From contig NZ_CVSG01000075.1 in assembly GCF_001179945.1 (NCBI RefSeq), positions 1 to 64,000 on the forward strand: a DNA stretch of 64,000 nt, in the 5' to 3' direction. The translations under genes were made by a program, and so were the position numbers. Source of the stretch: Candidatus Pelagibacter communis (GTDB taxonomy: Bacteria > Pseudomonadota > Alphaproteobacteria > Pelagibacterales > Pelagibacteraceae). The notes beneath the pieces were generated by a model, which worked only from the letters and a program-made list of their open reading frames with translations, was not told where the DNA came from and ran no database searches. Each line of letters starts with the position of its first letter. The stretch's first letter is position 1. Positions 1-8,646 of the stretch are shown one piece after another.

Positions 1-338
1 GTTTCAATTCCAGTACTTTTTTTATATTCAGGATGTCCTGCACAAATAGAATTTAATTGTCTAAAATTTTTTATATCTTCAATAGAAATACTTTTGTAGC
101 CATTTAAATATAGTAAAGAATAAAGCAACATGGATCCGTGACCTGCAGATAAAATAAATCTATCTCTGTTAATCCAATCTGGATTATTGGGATTAAACCT
201 CAGGTGGTATTTAAATAAAACCGTAGCAACATCAGCCATTCCCATAGGCATACCGGGATGCCCCGAGTTTGCTTTTTGAACAGCGTCAATTGATAAAAAT
301 CTTATAGCGTTGGATAATTGATTAAATTTTACAGTCAC
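1..338 (-). CDS. tkt: Transketolase, N-terminal part (runs off the window edge)
   Basis: The first ~113 codons of a leftward gene are present; the rest lies beyond base 1. The reverse-strand reading has the thiamine-diphosphate transketolase N-terminus: [20 protein letters not shown], then [10 protein letters not shown], then [16 protein letters not shown]. The histidine of SGHPG contacts ThDP or substrate in the family. Transketolase moves two-carbon ketol units between sugar phosphates in the non-oxidative pentose phosphate pathway. The start is a GTG at 338-336, chosen because no ATG lies between it and the conserved region. It is divergent from the coiled-coil gene at 396, leaving 57 bases for both promoters. 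Family assignment is secure; the GTG start is less so. Confidence 0.9.
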   Translation of the reverse strand, partial: MTVKFNQLSNAIRFLSIDAVQKANSGHPGMPMGMADVATVLFKYHLRFNPNNPDWINRDRFILSAGHGSMLLYSLLYLNGYKSISIEDIKNFRQLNSICAGHPEYKKSTGIE

Positions 339-395
339 TTTTAAATACCTATATAGACTTAAACTAACTATATCAATATTATGGTATAAATCTTT

Positions 396-719
396 ATGAA
401 TAGTTTTGAAAAGAAAGAACAAAATTTAAACCAACTTATTGATAAATTAAATTCTTTATCTTTAAGTTATTCACAGCCAAATTATGAGTTAGAAAAAATT
501 AGAAGTGAAAAAAATGAATTAGCCAATCAAAAAAAAGAAATTGAAAAAAAAAATGAAGAATTAATGAGAGAACACAAATATTTAAAAGAAAAAATAAAAA
601 ATCTTCAATTAGATGTAAACAAAAGATCTGAGCTTGAGGACAGATTTAATCAAGACATAGAGGAATTAAGCCAAGAAACCGAAAATTTAGTTAGTGAGAT
701 AGATAAATGGCAAATGTAA
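396..719 (+). CDS. Small coiled-coil protein (DUF4164-like) upstream of zapA
   Basis: This 107-residue protein has no signal peptide or membrane segment and is almost entirely charged, heptad-rich sequence (residues ~30-105), so it is predicted to be a long coiled coil. Its last 13 bases overlap the start of zapA, which implies translational coupling. In many alphaproteobacteria a DUF4164-type coiled-coil protein sits just upstream of zapA, and the position and composition match that. A role alongside ZapA in Z-ring organisation is inferred from context only. There is no catalytic motif. Confidence 0.65.
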   Translation: MNSFEKKEQNLNQLIDKLNSLSLSYSQPNYELEKIRSEKNELANQKKEIEKKNEELMREHKYLKEKIKNLQLDVNKRSELEDRFNQDIEELSQETENLVSEIDKWQM

Positions 720-1153
720 ATATTAAATTTAATAACAAAGACTATTTGCTTTCATGTGATGATGGTCAAGAAGAGTCATTGAAAAAATTAACAAAGTTTT
801 TAGACAAAAAGTATGCAGAATTAAAAGATAAGCTTGGAAATATCGGAGAAAATAAGCTTTTATTAATTACAACTATTCAATTAATTGACGAATATTTTGA
901 TTTAAAACAAAAAGTAACAGACCAAAAAAAAAAATTAGATGAAATTTCAAATAAGTTTAAAGAAATTAGATCTCTAGCGATTAAATATAAAGAGGGTAAA
1001 GATATTGAAATAAAAAATTTAAATGAAGAATTAGATGGGTTTAAAAAGACAATAGAAGAAAACAACTCACTTTATGAGTCAATGCTTGATAAAACCACTA
1101 AATCACTAGAGAAAATAATTTCAAATACAGAGTCACTGTCTAAAATACAGTAG
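707..1153 (+). CDS. zapA: Cell division protein ZapA
   Basis: ZapA binds FtsZ and cross-links protofilaments in the division ring. The N-terminal ~95 residues fit the family: a short beta segment ([20 protein letters not shown]), the helix SLKKLTKFLDKKYAEL, and a long dimerisation helix starting ENKLLLITTIQLIDEYFDLK. At 148 residues it is longer than the ~110 of E. coli ZapA because the C-terminal coiled coil is extended. It overlaps the preceding coiled-coil gene by 13 bases and its TAG abuts the ATG of fau, so the three are probably one operon. In many proteobacteria 6S RNA lies between zapA and fau; there is no room for it here. Confidence 0.85.
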   Translation: MANVNIKFNNKDYLLSCDDGQEESLKKLTKFLDKKYAELKDKLGNIGENKLLLITTIQLIDEYFDLKQKVTDQKKKLDEISNKFKEIRSLAIKYKEGKDIEIKNLNEELDGFKKTIEENNSLYESMLDKTTKSLEKIISNTESLSKIQ

Positions 1154-1705
1154 ATGCAACAGAAAACACAATTAAGAAAAAAATATTTAAATTTAAGGAA
1201 AAATAAATATTTTAATATTGATAAAAGTTTTTTTTTACCTTTAGTAAATCTGATACGTAACAAGTTTAAAAAAAAAATTATTAAAGTTGCTTTATATTAT
1301 CCATCAAACTTTGAGCTTAATGTATTAAAAATTTTAGACCATAGGAATTTTTCAAATCAAGAAATTTTACTTCCTGTCACGGATAAAAATAATTTAATGA
1401 ATTTTTTCTCTTGGAAAAAAAATGAAGTATTATATGTAGGTAAATTTGGAATATTAGAACCAATAAAGAGCAAACCTAAAATACCTGATTTAATTTTAGT
1501 GCCGATATTAGCTTTTGATAAAAATAAATATAGGTTAGGATACGGCAAAGGATTTTACGATCGATATCTAAATAAATACTTAAAAAAATTTAAAAATATT
1601 TTTACTGTTGGTATTGCTTTTTCATTTCAAAGACACGATAACCTCCCGGTAAATCAAAAAGATGTAAAACTAGATTACATTATTACAGAAAAAGGAATTT
1701 TTTAA
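1154..1705 (+). CDS. fau: 5-formyltetrahydrofolate cyclo-ligase
   Basis: It catalyses ATP-dependent conversion of 5-formyl-THF to 5,10-methenyl-THF, returning folate from a storage or inhibitory form to the one-carbon pool. The 183 residues match the family. The diagnostic C-terminal motif RLGYGKGFYDRYL (residues ~127-139) is present, preceded by DLILVPILAFD and followed by the GIAFSFQ strand. The N-terminal KTQLRKKYLNLRKN helix is also typical. The start codon follows the zapA stop with no gap, and the stop shares a base with the next gene's ATG. The zapA-fau (ygfA) linkage is widely conserved. Confidence 0.9.
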   Translation: MQQKTQLRKKYLNLRKNKYFNIDKSFFLPLVNLIRNKFKKKIIKVALYYPSNFELNVLKILDHRNFSNQEILLPVTDKNNLMNFFSWKKNEVLYVGKFGILEPIKSKPKIPDLILVPILAFDKNKYRLGYGKGFYDRYLNKYLKKFKNIFTVGIAFSFQRHDNLPVNQKDVKLDYIITEKGIF

Positions 1706-2511
1706 TGAACTTACTTATTTTAGGAGACATAATGGGAGCTTCTGGCAGAAAAGCTTTAAGTAACAAACTACCTGATTTAATTAAAACTTATAAGATTGAT
1801 TTTGTAATCGTTAATGGAGAAAATGCATCAGATGATGGAAGGGGTATTACCCGAGAGATAACTGAAAAATTTTTTAAAATTGGTGTAGATGTAATCACCT
1901 CTGGAAATCATATTTGGGATAAAAAAGAAACTACAGATTTAATAGAGAAAGAAAATAGACTTTTAAGACCTGCAAATCTTGTCAACGGTTCACCAGGCAG
2001 AGGTTATAAAATTTATTATTCAAGAGATAAAAAATTTAAAGTTGGAGTCATAAATCTGATGGGAAATGTTTTTATGAGAAAAACAGAGGATGTTTTTAAA
2101 AAAGCACAAGAAATTTCTGACAAAATGAAATTAAAAAAAGATGTGGATTTTATAGTCGTAGATTTTCATGGTGAGATCACAAGTGAAAAAATGGCTGCCG
2201 GCCATTTCTTTGATGGTAAAGTCACTTGTGTTGTTGGAACTCATACGCATGTTCCAACTGCTGACACTCGTATTTTAGAAGGAGGGACAGCTTATCAAAC
2301 AGATATTGGAATGTGTGGAGATTATAATTCTGTCATAGGGATGAATAAAGAAAATTCAATAAAAAGATTTTTGAAACAAAAAGATGCAACTAGTCATTTT
2401 CCTGCTGAAGGTGAGGGAACTTTATCAGGGGTAATTGTAGAAACTAATTTTGAAACTGGCTTAGCAAAAAAAATCACCAGATTAATTAATGGAGGAAGTT
2501 TAGCAAATTAG
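1705..2511 (+). CDS. YmdB-family metallophosphoesterase (TIGR00282)
   Basis: This is a 268-residue dinuclear-metal phosphoesterase. Motifs in order are LLILGDIMGASGR at the N-terminus, VNGENASDDGRGIT, ITSGNHIWDKKE, VVDFHGEITSEKMA and VVGTHTHVPTAD near the C-terminal third; these Asp, Asn, Glu and His positions ligate the metals in the family. YmdB of Bacillus hydrolyses 2',3'-cyclic nucleotides in vitro and affects biofilm and RNA turnover; the substrate here is unknown. It overlaps the fau stop by one base and is followed two bases later by yebC, so it is part of the same operon. Family assignment is firm, physiological role open. Confidence 0.85.
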   Translation: MNLLILGDIMGASGRKALSNKLPDLIKTYKIDFVIVNGENASDDGRGITREITEKFFKIGVDVITSGNHIWDKKETTDLIEKENRLLRPANLVNGSPGRGYKIYYSRDKKFKVGVINLMGNVFMRKTEDVFKKAQEISDKMKLKKDVDFIVVDFHGEITSEKMAAGHFFDGKVTCVVGTHTHVPTADTRILEGGTAYQTDIGMCGDYNSVIGMNKENSIKRFLKQKDATSHFPAEGEGTLSGVIVETNFETGLAKKITRLINGGSLAN

Positions 2512-2513
2512 TC

Positions 2514-3242
2514 ATGGCAGGACATTCACATTGGGCAGGCATTAAACATAAAAAAGGTAGGGCTGATAAAGAGAGATCTAAAATTTTTTCCAAATTATCT
2601 AGAGAGATAACTGTTGCCGCTAAGTTAGGTGACAAAGATCCAAACATGAACCCTAGATTGAGGACAGCTATTCAAGCAGCTAAGCAAGCTAATATGCCAA
2701 AAGATAACATTTCTAGAGCAATTAATAAATCAGAAATGAGCGGAGATAAAAATTATGAGAATTTAAGATATGAAGGATTTGGACCATCTAATGTTGCTTT
2801 AATAATAGAGACTCTTACAGACAATAAAAATAGATCTGCATCAAGTATAAGAACAATATTGCAAAAAAATGGAGGAAGATTGGGAGAGACCGGGTCCACC
2901 GCTCATATGTTTTTAAATTGTGGCATAATACACGTAGAAAAAGGCAGTATTAAAGAGGAAGAAATATTTGAATTAGCAACAAACGTTGGGGCACAAGACT
3001 GTATTAATTTAAATAATGTTTTTGAGATAATTACCCAAAAAGAAGATTTTTATAAAATTAAAACTGAACTTGAAAAAAAAATCGAAACACTGAATTACTC
3101 ATCAATAGAGTGGAGGCCAATAAATTTAATAAATTTAGCTAAAGATAAAAGCGAGGCATTATTTGAAGTTTTAAATAGTCTCGAGGAGTTAGATGATGTA
3201 CAAAACATATTTACAAACGCTAATTTAAAAAATTTTCAATAA
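2514..3242 (+). CDS. yebC: YebC/PmpR-family protein (translation or transcription regulator)
   Basis: The 242 residues begin with the family signature AGHSHWAGIKHKKGRADKER, followed by KIFSKLSREITVAAKLG and QANMPKDNISRAI. The protein has the usual three-domain length of about 240-250 residues. YebC homologues were first described as DNA-binding regulators; more recent work assigns several of them to relief of ribosome stalling at difficult peptide motifs. It sits directly upstream of a ruvC-type gene, the classic alphaproteobacterial and gammaproteobacterial arrangement, and its stop overlaps the next ATG (TAATG). Confidence 0.93.
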   Translation: MAGHSHWAGIKHKKGRADKERSKIFSKLSREITVAAKLGDKDPNMNPRLRTAIQAAKQANMPKDNISRAINKSEMSGDKNYENLRYEGFGPSNVALIIETLTDNKNRSASSIRTILQKNGGRLGETGSTAHMFLNCGIIHVEKGSIKEEEIFELATNVGAQDCINLNNVFEIITQKEDFYKIKTELEKKIETLNYSSIEWRPINLINLAKDKSEALFEVLNSLEELDDVQNIFTNANLKNFQ

Positions 3243-3733
3243 TGAAAATCATAGGAATAGATCCAGGTCTTAGCGGTGCAATAGCAGTTTTAGAGAATAA
3301 TAATGTTTTAAATATATTCGATATACCTGTGATGTCCGAAGGGAAGAAAAATAAAAGACAACTAAATAGTGCATTACTTGTAAATCTTCTCAGAGAAAAT
3401 ATTATTAAAGATGAAGAGGTAGCAGTTGTTGTTGAGCAAGTAAATGCAATGCCTGGTCAAGGTGTAACTAGTATGTTTAATTTTGGCCAAACGTTTGGCG
3501 CAATCAAAGGCATATGCGCGGCGCTTGAATTGCCAATTTACTTTGTAAGACCATCAAAATGGAAAAAACATTTTGAATTAATTAATTCTTCAAAAGACTC
3601 AAGTAGAACAAAAGCCATAGAAATGTATCCGAAATTATCAAATCAACTCGCCAAGAAAAAAGATGTTAATAAATCCGACGCTATTTTGATAGCAAGATAC
3701 TTCAGCGAAACAAGATTAACTGAAGAAAATTAA
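3242..3733 (+). CDS. RuvC-like Holliday junction endonuclease (phage-type variant)
   Basis: This is a 163-residue RNase H-fold nuclease of the RuvC superfamily. The first acidic residue is D7 in IIGIDPGLSG, the second E65 in VVVEQVNAMPGQG, and the C-terminal pair appears to be D141 and D146 (KKDVNKSDAILIARY). Canonical RuvC has two aspartates three residues apart here; the spacing of five, plus the VRPSKWKKHF segment, resembles RuvC-like proteins of phages. The position between yebC and tolQ is exactly where ruvCAB normally lies, but ruvA and ruvB are absent. Resolution of recombination intermediates is the likely role. Family confidence is high, orthology with cellular RuvC moderate, so no symbol is given. 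Confidence 0.8.
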   Translation: MKIIGIDPGLSGAIAVLENNNVLNIFDIPVMSEGKKNKRQLNSALLVNLLRENIIKDEEVAVVVEQVNAMPGQGVTSMFNFGQTFGAIKGICAALELPIYFVRPSKWKKHFELINSSKDSSRTKAIEMYPKLSNQLAKKKDVNKSDAILIARYFSETRLTEEN

Positions 3734-3790
3734 ACCCAAATTAATAAATTACGCCAAATTCATGACACAATCTAAAAGTAATTAACCACT

Positions 3791-4471
3791 ATGGAACAAG
3801 ATATAGCAACTCAAGTAGTAGGCTTAGGTGGAGCAACAGATTTTTCTTTGTGGAAACTTTTTTTAAGAGCAGACTTTGTAGTAAAATTTGTAATTATTCT
3901 ATTAATTGCTTCCTCAATTTTTTCTTGGGCACTGATTTTTGACAAATTTAAACTTTTTAAGAATATAAATAAATCAATTATTGATTTTGAAAAAAAATTT
4001 TGGAAAGCTAAATCAGCAGAAAGTTTTAATAATAGTCTCCCAGTAAACTCAAATGACCCTGCAACTTTAATCTTTAAAGCAGCAATGGGAGAGTTAGTAA
4101 AAACAAAAAGACAATCTTCTGCGATTCAAGCAGCAAGAGTCGAAAGAATTCTAGAAATAGCCACAGATAATGAAATGAAAAAGGTTGAAAAAAACTTTAC
4201 ATTTTTGGCTACAGTTGGGTCAACCGCTCCTTTTATTGGATTGTTTGGAACTGTTTGGGGGATAATGAATTCTTTTCAATCTATTGCAATCTCAAGAAAT
4301 ACAAGTTTAGCAATCGTTGCACCAGGTATTGCGGAAGCATTATTTGCAACTGCATTAGGTTTATTAGCTGCGATCCCAGCGGTGGTAGCTTATAATAAAT
4401 TTAACAGTGACTCCCAAAAATATTTTTCAAGAATTGAAAATTTTTCTAAAAGATTTTTATCAATAATTTAA
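3791..4471 (+). CDS. tolQ: Tol-Pal system proton channel subunit TolQ
   Basis: This 226-residue inner-membrane protein of the ExbB/TolQ/MotA family has one N-terminal membrane segment (VVKFVIILLIASSIFSWALIF, residues ~30-50), a large cytoplasmic loop, and two adjacent C-terminal spans (FLATVGSTAPFIGLFGTVWGIM and IAEALFATALGLLAAIPAVVAY). The GLFGTVWGIM and EALFATALGL signatures are characteristic. With TolR it forms the proton-driven motor that energises TolA during outer-membrane constriction. It is followed two bases after its stop by tolR. The upstream 57-base gap holds the only likely promoter space in this part of the block. Confidence 0.95.
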   Translation: MEQDIATQVVGLGGATDFSLWKLFLRADFVVKFVIILLIASSIFSWALIFDKFKLFKNINKSIIDFEKKFWKAKSAESFNNSLPVNSNDPATLIFKAAMGELVKTKRQSSAIQAARVERILEIATDNEMKKVEKNFTFLATVGSTAPFIGLFGTVWGIMNSFQSIAISRNTSLAIVAPGIAEALFATALGLLAAIPAVVAYNKFNSDSQKYFSRIENFSKRFLSII

Positions 4472-4473
4472 TA

Positions 4474-4887
4474 ATGGCATTCAGATTTTATCGCTCAAAA
4501 AAGGAACCAATGAGTGAGATAAATGTTACACCTTTTGTAGATGTAATGCTTGTTCTTCTGATAATATTTATGGTGACTGCTCCTTTATTGACCGTAGGTG
4601 TTCAAGTTGACTTACCTGAGTCAGCTGCAGACTCGCTTCCAGATGATCAAGAACCTTTAACAATAAGTATTAATTCTAAAGGAGAGATATATATTCAAGA
4701 ACATCAAGTCACTTATCAAAAAATGGTACCTAAACTTTTAGCCATTGCAAAAAACAGAACAGATACCAGAATTTATGTAAGGGGCGATAAGAATATCAAT
4801 TATGGAAGAGTTTTAGAGATAATGGGAACTTTATCAGGTGCAGGATTTTCAAAAGTTGCTTTAATTTCTGAGCCTTACAAAAATTAA
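4474..4887 (+). CDS. tolR: Tol-Pal system protein TolR
   Basis: The 137-residue protein has a single N-terminal span carrying the family signature: SEINVTPFVDVMLVLLIIFMVTAP. The aspartate of PFVDVMLVLL (residue ~24) is the protonatable residue of the TolQR channel. The remaining ~90 residues form the periplasmic ExbD/TolR domain (LTISINSKGEIYI, RIYVRGDKNINYG). It lies between tolQ and tolA with gaps of 2 and 8 bases. Length and motif are entirely ordinary. Confidence 0.95.
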   Translation: MAFRFYRSKKEPMSEINVTPFVDVMLVLLIIFMVTAPLLTVGVQVDLPESAADSLPDDQEPLTISINSKGEIYIQEHQVTYQKMVPKLLAIAKNRTDTRIYVRGDKNINYGRVLEIMGTLSGAGFSKVALISEPYKN

Positions 4888-4895
4888 AATGGAAT

Positions 4896-5711
4896 ATGAT
4901 AAGAAGCTTAATATACTCTTTAACATTTCATTCATTAATGATTTTACTGACAGTTATGAGTTTGCCTTTTATGCTTAGGGAACCGGTTGATTTGCCACCT
5001 ATAGTATCAGTGGAATTAATACAAATTTCGGACAAAACAATGATACCATATGCTCCTAAAGCGAGAAAAATTATAGAGAAAACAAAAAAAAAGGAGGAAG
5101 AAAAAAGAGTAGTTTCGGAACAAGCTCCACCATCAGCTAAAGCAAAAGAAAAGCCCGATAGAATTCCTCTACCAGATAAAAAAAAAGAAGAAGAAAAAAA
5201 AATAATTAAAAAAAAACAAAATCCTGAGGAAGTAAAACCTCAAATTAGACAGTCATCTGAATTTGAGAAGAAAGAGGTAGTTGATGCAAATCAAATTGCA
5301 GCACTAATAGATAAAGCTAAAGAAATCGAAGCTACAGAAAAAAAAGTTAGTAAAAAAATAACTCAAAGTAACCAAAAAAATTCATTTGCAACTGGTCTTA
5401 CTCTATCAGAGGAAGATGCATTAAGAGCACAAATTTTTGGTTGCTGGAGTGTTCCATTAGGTTTACCTTATGATCAAAACTTATTAGTTAGAATTAAATT
5501 ACAATTAAAGAAAGATGGCACCATACTCAAATCAGAAATATTGGATCACGAACGTATGAATAGACCAGGTCAGAAATTTTATAAAGTATTGGCTGAGAGC
5601 GCTTTAAGAGCTGTTAGGATGTGCCAACCACTAAAAGTTCCACCTACTGGATATGACAAATGGAAGAATATTCAATTAAACTTTAACCCAGAGGAAATGT
5701 TAAAAGGCTAA
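4896..5711 (+). CDS. tolA: Tol-Pal system protein TolA
   Basis: TolA spans the periplasm and links the TolQR motor to TolB and Pal. The 271 residues show one N-terminal membrane segment (residues ~4-27), a Lys/Glu-rich helical middle (~60-160) with long KKKEEEKK stretches, and a C-terminal globular TonB/TolA-type domain (~170-270: [35 protein letters not shown]). The low-complexity middle is the normal state of this family. It is assigned from topology plus position between tolR and tolB; primary-sequence conservation of TolA is always low. Confidence 0.9.
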   Translation: MIRSLIYSLTFHSLMILLTVMSLPFMLREPVDLPPIVSVELIQISDKTMIPYAPKARKIIEKTKKKEEEKRVVSEQAPPSAKAKEKPDRIPLPDKKKEEEKKIIKKKQNPEEVKPQIRQSSEFEKKEVVDANQIAALIDKAKEIEATEKKVSKKITQSNQKNSFATGLTLSEEDALRAQIFGCWSVPLGLPYDQNLLVRIKLQLKKDGTILKSEILDHERMNRPGQKFYKVLAESALRAVRMCQPLKVPPTGYDKWKNIQLNFNPEEMLKG

Positions 5712-5712
5712 T

Positions 5713-7050
5713 ATGAAAAAATTTATCTTTATTTTTCTAATTAATATTTTTTCAATTACTAATTTATCGGCACTTATAGAAGTGGATATTACTAGAGGTA
5801 ATTTAGATCCATTACCGATTGCTATTTCTCCTTTACATGTTGATATTAAATCAGAAAAATATAAAGATCTTAATGTAAAAGAGTTAGGTGATAAAATATC
5901 TGGAATAATAGAAAAAAATTTTAGAAACACGGGCTTATTTAATCCTTTAAAAAAAGATGCCTTTGTCCAAAAACCAGACATCGCACATTTAAAACCGAGA
6001 TTTGAAGATTGGAGATTAATAAAAGCTCAAGCTTTAGTTACAGGGAAACTTTTAATTAGCAGTGACAAATTAAAGGTAGAGTTTAGACTTTGGGATTTAG
6101 CTGCTGCTCAGGAGATGACAGCACTAGCATTTACCACAACTCCATCTAACTGGAGAAGAGTCGCGCATATAATATCAGATAAAATTTACGAAAGACTGAC
6201 AGGGGAAGAGGGTTATTTTGATACTAGAATAATTTATGTTGCCGAAAGTGGACCAAAAACTCAAAGAATAAAAAAATTAGCTATCATGGACCAAGATGGC
6301 TTTAATACAAAATACCTTACTTTAGGTAATGAGTTGGTTTTAACTCCAAGATTTAATCCAACAAATCAAATGGTTACTTATATGTCTTATTTTAGAAATA
6401 TGCCTAGAGTTTATTTGCTTGATATTGAAACTGGAACACAAGAAGTTGTAGGAAATTTTCCAGGTATGACTTTTGCTCCAAGATTTTCTCCAGACGGAAA
6501 AAAAATAATTATGAGTTTTGCAAAAGATGGAAATTCAGATATTTTTACAATGGATTTAGAAACAAGACTAGTAGAGAGAATCACAGAACATTCCTCAATA
6601 GATACCTCTCCCTCATTTTCTCCTGACGGAAAATTTATTGCGTTCAATTCTGATAGAAGCGGATTGCAACAAATTTATGTTATGAGAAGCGATGGTAGTA
6701 ATGTTAAAAGGATTACATTTGGCAAAGGTATTTATGGCACCCCTGTTTGGTCACCGAGAGGAGATTTAATTGCTTTTACTAAAATGCATAAAGGTAAATT
6801 TTTTATAGGAGTGATGAGAATTGATGGAACAGGTGAAAGGCTTCTAACAGAAAATTATTACCAAGAAGCACCTTCATGGTCTCCAAATGGTAGAGTATTA
6901 GTTTTTTATAGAGAGACTAAATCTGGTAATAAAGGGGAGGGCTTTTCTGCTAAATTATGGTCCATAGATATTACTGGCTACAATGAAAGAAGACTTTTAA
7001 CAAAAACTGATGCCTCAGACCCATCTTGGTCCTCATTATTATCAAAGTGA
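5713..7050 (+). CDS. tolB: Tol-Pal system beta-propeller protein TolB
   Basis: TolB is a periplasmic protein of 445 residues with an N-terminal signal peptide ([19 protein letters not shown], cleavage near residue 20). An N-terminal alpha/beta domain ([14 protein letters not shown] onward) is followed by a six-bladed WD40-like propeller with repeated [28 protein letters not shown] and [10 protein letters not shown] blade motifs. It docks Pal and the TolA C-terminus. It starts one base after the tolA stop. The stop is followed by a 75-base gap before pal, wide enough for a separate pal promoter. Confidence 0.96.
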   Translation: MKKFIFIFLINIFSITNLSALIEVDITRGNLDPLPIAISPLHVDIKSEKYKDLNVKELGDKISGIIEKNFRNTGLFNPLKKDAFVQKPDIAHLKPRFEDWRLIKAQALVTGKLLISSDKLKVEFRLWDLAAAQEMTALAFTTTPSNWRRVAHIISDKIYERLTGEEGYFDTRIIYVAESGPKTQRIKKLAIMDQDGFNTKYLTLGNELVLTPRFNPTNQMVTYMSYFRNMPRVYLLDIETGTQEVVGNFPGMTFAPRFSPDGKKIIMSFAKDGNSDIFTMDLETRLVERITEHSSIDTSPSFSPDGKFIAFNSDRSGLQQIYVMRSDGSNVKRITFGKGIYGTPVWSPRGDLIAFTKMHKGKFFIGVMRIDGTGERLLTENYYQEAPSWSPNGRVLVFYRETKSGNKGEGFSAKLWSIDITGYNERRLLTKTDASDPSWSSLLSK

Positions 7051-7125
7051 GGTTAAATTTTATGTAAAATATACTTGAAAGACTTTAAATAATTTGAAAT
7101 AACCACATTAAACCTAGGGGAAAAA

Positions 7126-7602
7126 ATGACACTAAAATCGAATTTAAAAAATATATTACTTGTAATATTCACTACACTACTTCTCAGCGCCTGTTCTACA
7201 GCTAAAAAATCTGGCGATATTGACGGAGATGTATACACTGGGAAAGAAACAGTTGAATATTTAGCTGCAGGTGTTCCAGATAGAGTGTTTTTTGCAACTA
7301 ACAAATCTTCTTTAACAACTGCCTCAAGAGCGACATTAAGAAAACAAGCTACTTTTTTAAGAAAGAATAAAAAACTTAATGTAGTTATCGAGGGACATGC
7401 TGATGAGAGAGGAACGAGAGAATATAACTTGGCGTTAGGTGAAAGAAGAGCAAACGCAGCAAGAGATTATTTGATGACTTATGGTATTTCAGGCAAAAGA
7501 TTATCTGTAATTAGTTACGGAAAAGAAAAACCAGTAAACCCGAAATCATCACCTATTGCATGGTCTCAAAATAGAAGATCTGTAACAGTAAAAGTTAACT
7601 AA
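7126..7602 (+). CDS. pal: Peptidoglycan-associated lipoprotein Pal
   Basis: The 158-residue lipoprotein has a signal peptide ending in the lipobox LLSAC (lipidated Cys at residue 23) and an OmpA-like peptidoglycan-binding domain from about residue 50 to the end, including VVIEGHADERGTREYNLALG followed by ERRANAARDYL. The Asp and Arg of this motif bind meso-diaminopimelate in the family. It anchors the outer membrane to peptidoglycan and is mobilised by TolQRAB. A GGGG-containing ribosome site (CTAGGGGAAAAA) precedes the ATG. A strong terminator follows immediately, so this is a transcription unit end. Confidence 0.95.
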   Translation: MTLKSNLKNILLVIFTTLLLSACSTAKKSGDIDGDVYTGKETVEYLAAGVPDRVFFATNKSSLTTASRATLRKQATFLRKNKKLNVVIEGHADERGTREYNLALGERRANAARDYLMTYGISGKRLSVISYGKEKPVNPKSSPIAWSQNRRSVTVKVN

Positions 7603-7620
7603 AAAATTAACTAAATATAT

Positions 7621-7659
7621 AAAGACCCTTTAACAAATTTGTTAAAGGGTCTTTTTTTT
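7621..7659 (+). terminator. Intrinsic terminator after pal
   Basis: A perfect 14-base-pair stem (7621-7634 with 7641-7654) encloses the six-base loop AAATTT, and the run of T continues to 7659. It lies 18 bases after the pal stop and 28 bases before the cpoB start, so it separates tolQRAB-pal from cpoB-tilS, at least partially. It is one of the two strongest terminators in the window. Confidence 0.9.
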
Positions 7660-7686
7660 GCCATTTTGTATAAATAGGAATTATGA

Positions 7687-8646
7687 ATGCGAAATGTAAT
7701 AAATAAACTATATATAATATTTTTCACATTTGCTTTAATAAATTTCACAAATCTTTTTGCTGAAGAGGAAGAAATTTATTTAAAAGCAATTTCCGATCAA
7801 ATACAAGTAATCACTAAAGATCTAAAAACTTTAGAAAAAGCAGTCTATCAAAAATCTGATGTCGCTGGTAACACAATATCAAACTTTAAGTCTGATGGCT
7901 TAAATGAAGACATTTTAACAAAACATCTTTTGAAATTAAATGAAATTGAAGATCAATTCAGAGAACTTACTAATAAGTTTGAAGAGGTAAATTTTAAATT
8001 AGATAAATTATCGTCAAGAGTAACAAAAATACAGTCAGATACTCAATTAAGATTTTCAGACTTAGAAAACGGAAATGTTACAACTACAAAAAATAATCAA
8101 GTTACATTACCTGGATCGAGTAAACCGCAAGATTTTGGTTCTAGCCCAGGATACCAAATGACCAATTTACCCAAACAACAAACAGTAAACTCTATTCAAG
8201 GTGCTCAAACAGTGATCTCTGAAGAACCTGAACAGAAAGATTCTTTGCTACCAGACAAGCCGGCAAATGAACAATATGAATTTGCTGTAGGTTTTATGAA
8301 AATTGGTGATTATGAAACTGCTGAAGTCGCTTTAAAAGAATTCATAAACAAAAACAAAGACCACGATTTAGCTGGCAGTGCTCAATATTGGTATGGAGAG
8401 ACATTCAGAATAAGACAGTTATACTCTGATGCTGCCACAGCTTATTTAGATGGTTACCAAAATTACCCAAAAAGTAAAAAAGCACCCGACAATCTTTTAA
8501 AGTTAGGAATTACCATGGTCCAATTAGGTGAGAAAGATCAAGGTTGCAAAATGATTTTAGGTCTCAAAAAAGAATACCCAAAAGCAAGTAAGTCTGTGTT
8601 ACAAAAAGCTCAGTATGAGCAAAAAAAATTCAAGTGTAATTCTTAA
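7687..8646 (+). CDS. cpoB: Tol-Pal-associated periplasmic TPR protein CpoB (YbgF)
   Basis: CpoB coordinates peptidoglycan synthesis with Tol-driven outer-membrane constriction. The 319 residues contain a signal peptide (IIFFTFALINFTNLFAEE, cleavage near 25), an N-terminal coiled coil (~27-125), a Gln/Pro/Ser-rich linker, and a C-terminal TPR domain (~195-315: YEFAVGFMKIGDYETAEVAL, YWYGETFRIRQLYSDAATAY). The ATG at 7687 is used because the ATG at 7683 is out of frame. The 3' end overlaps the proposed tilS start by 32 bases. Confidence 0.9.
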   Translation: MRNVINKLYIIFFTFALINFTNLFAEEEEIYLKAISDQIQVITKDLKTLEKAVYQKSDVAGNTISNFKSDGLNEDILTKHLLKLNEIEDQFRELTNKFEEVNFKLDKLSSRVTKIQSDTQLRFSDLENGNVTTTKNNQVTLPGSSKPQDFGSSPGYQMTNLPKQQTVNSIQGAQTVISEEPEQKDSLLPDKPANEQYEFAVGFMKIGDYETAEVALKEFINKNKDHDLAGSAQYWYGETFRIRQLYSDAATAYLDGYQNYPKSKKAPDNLLKLGITMVQLGEKDQGCKMILGLKKEYPKASKSVLQKAQYEQKKFKCNS

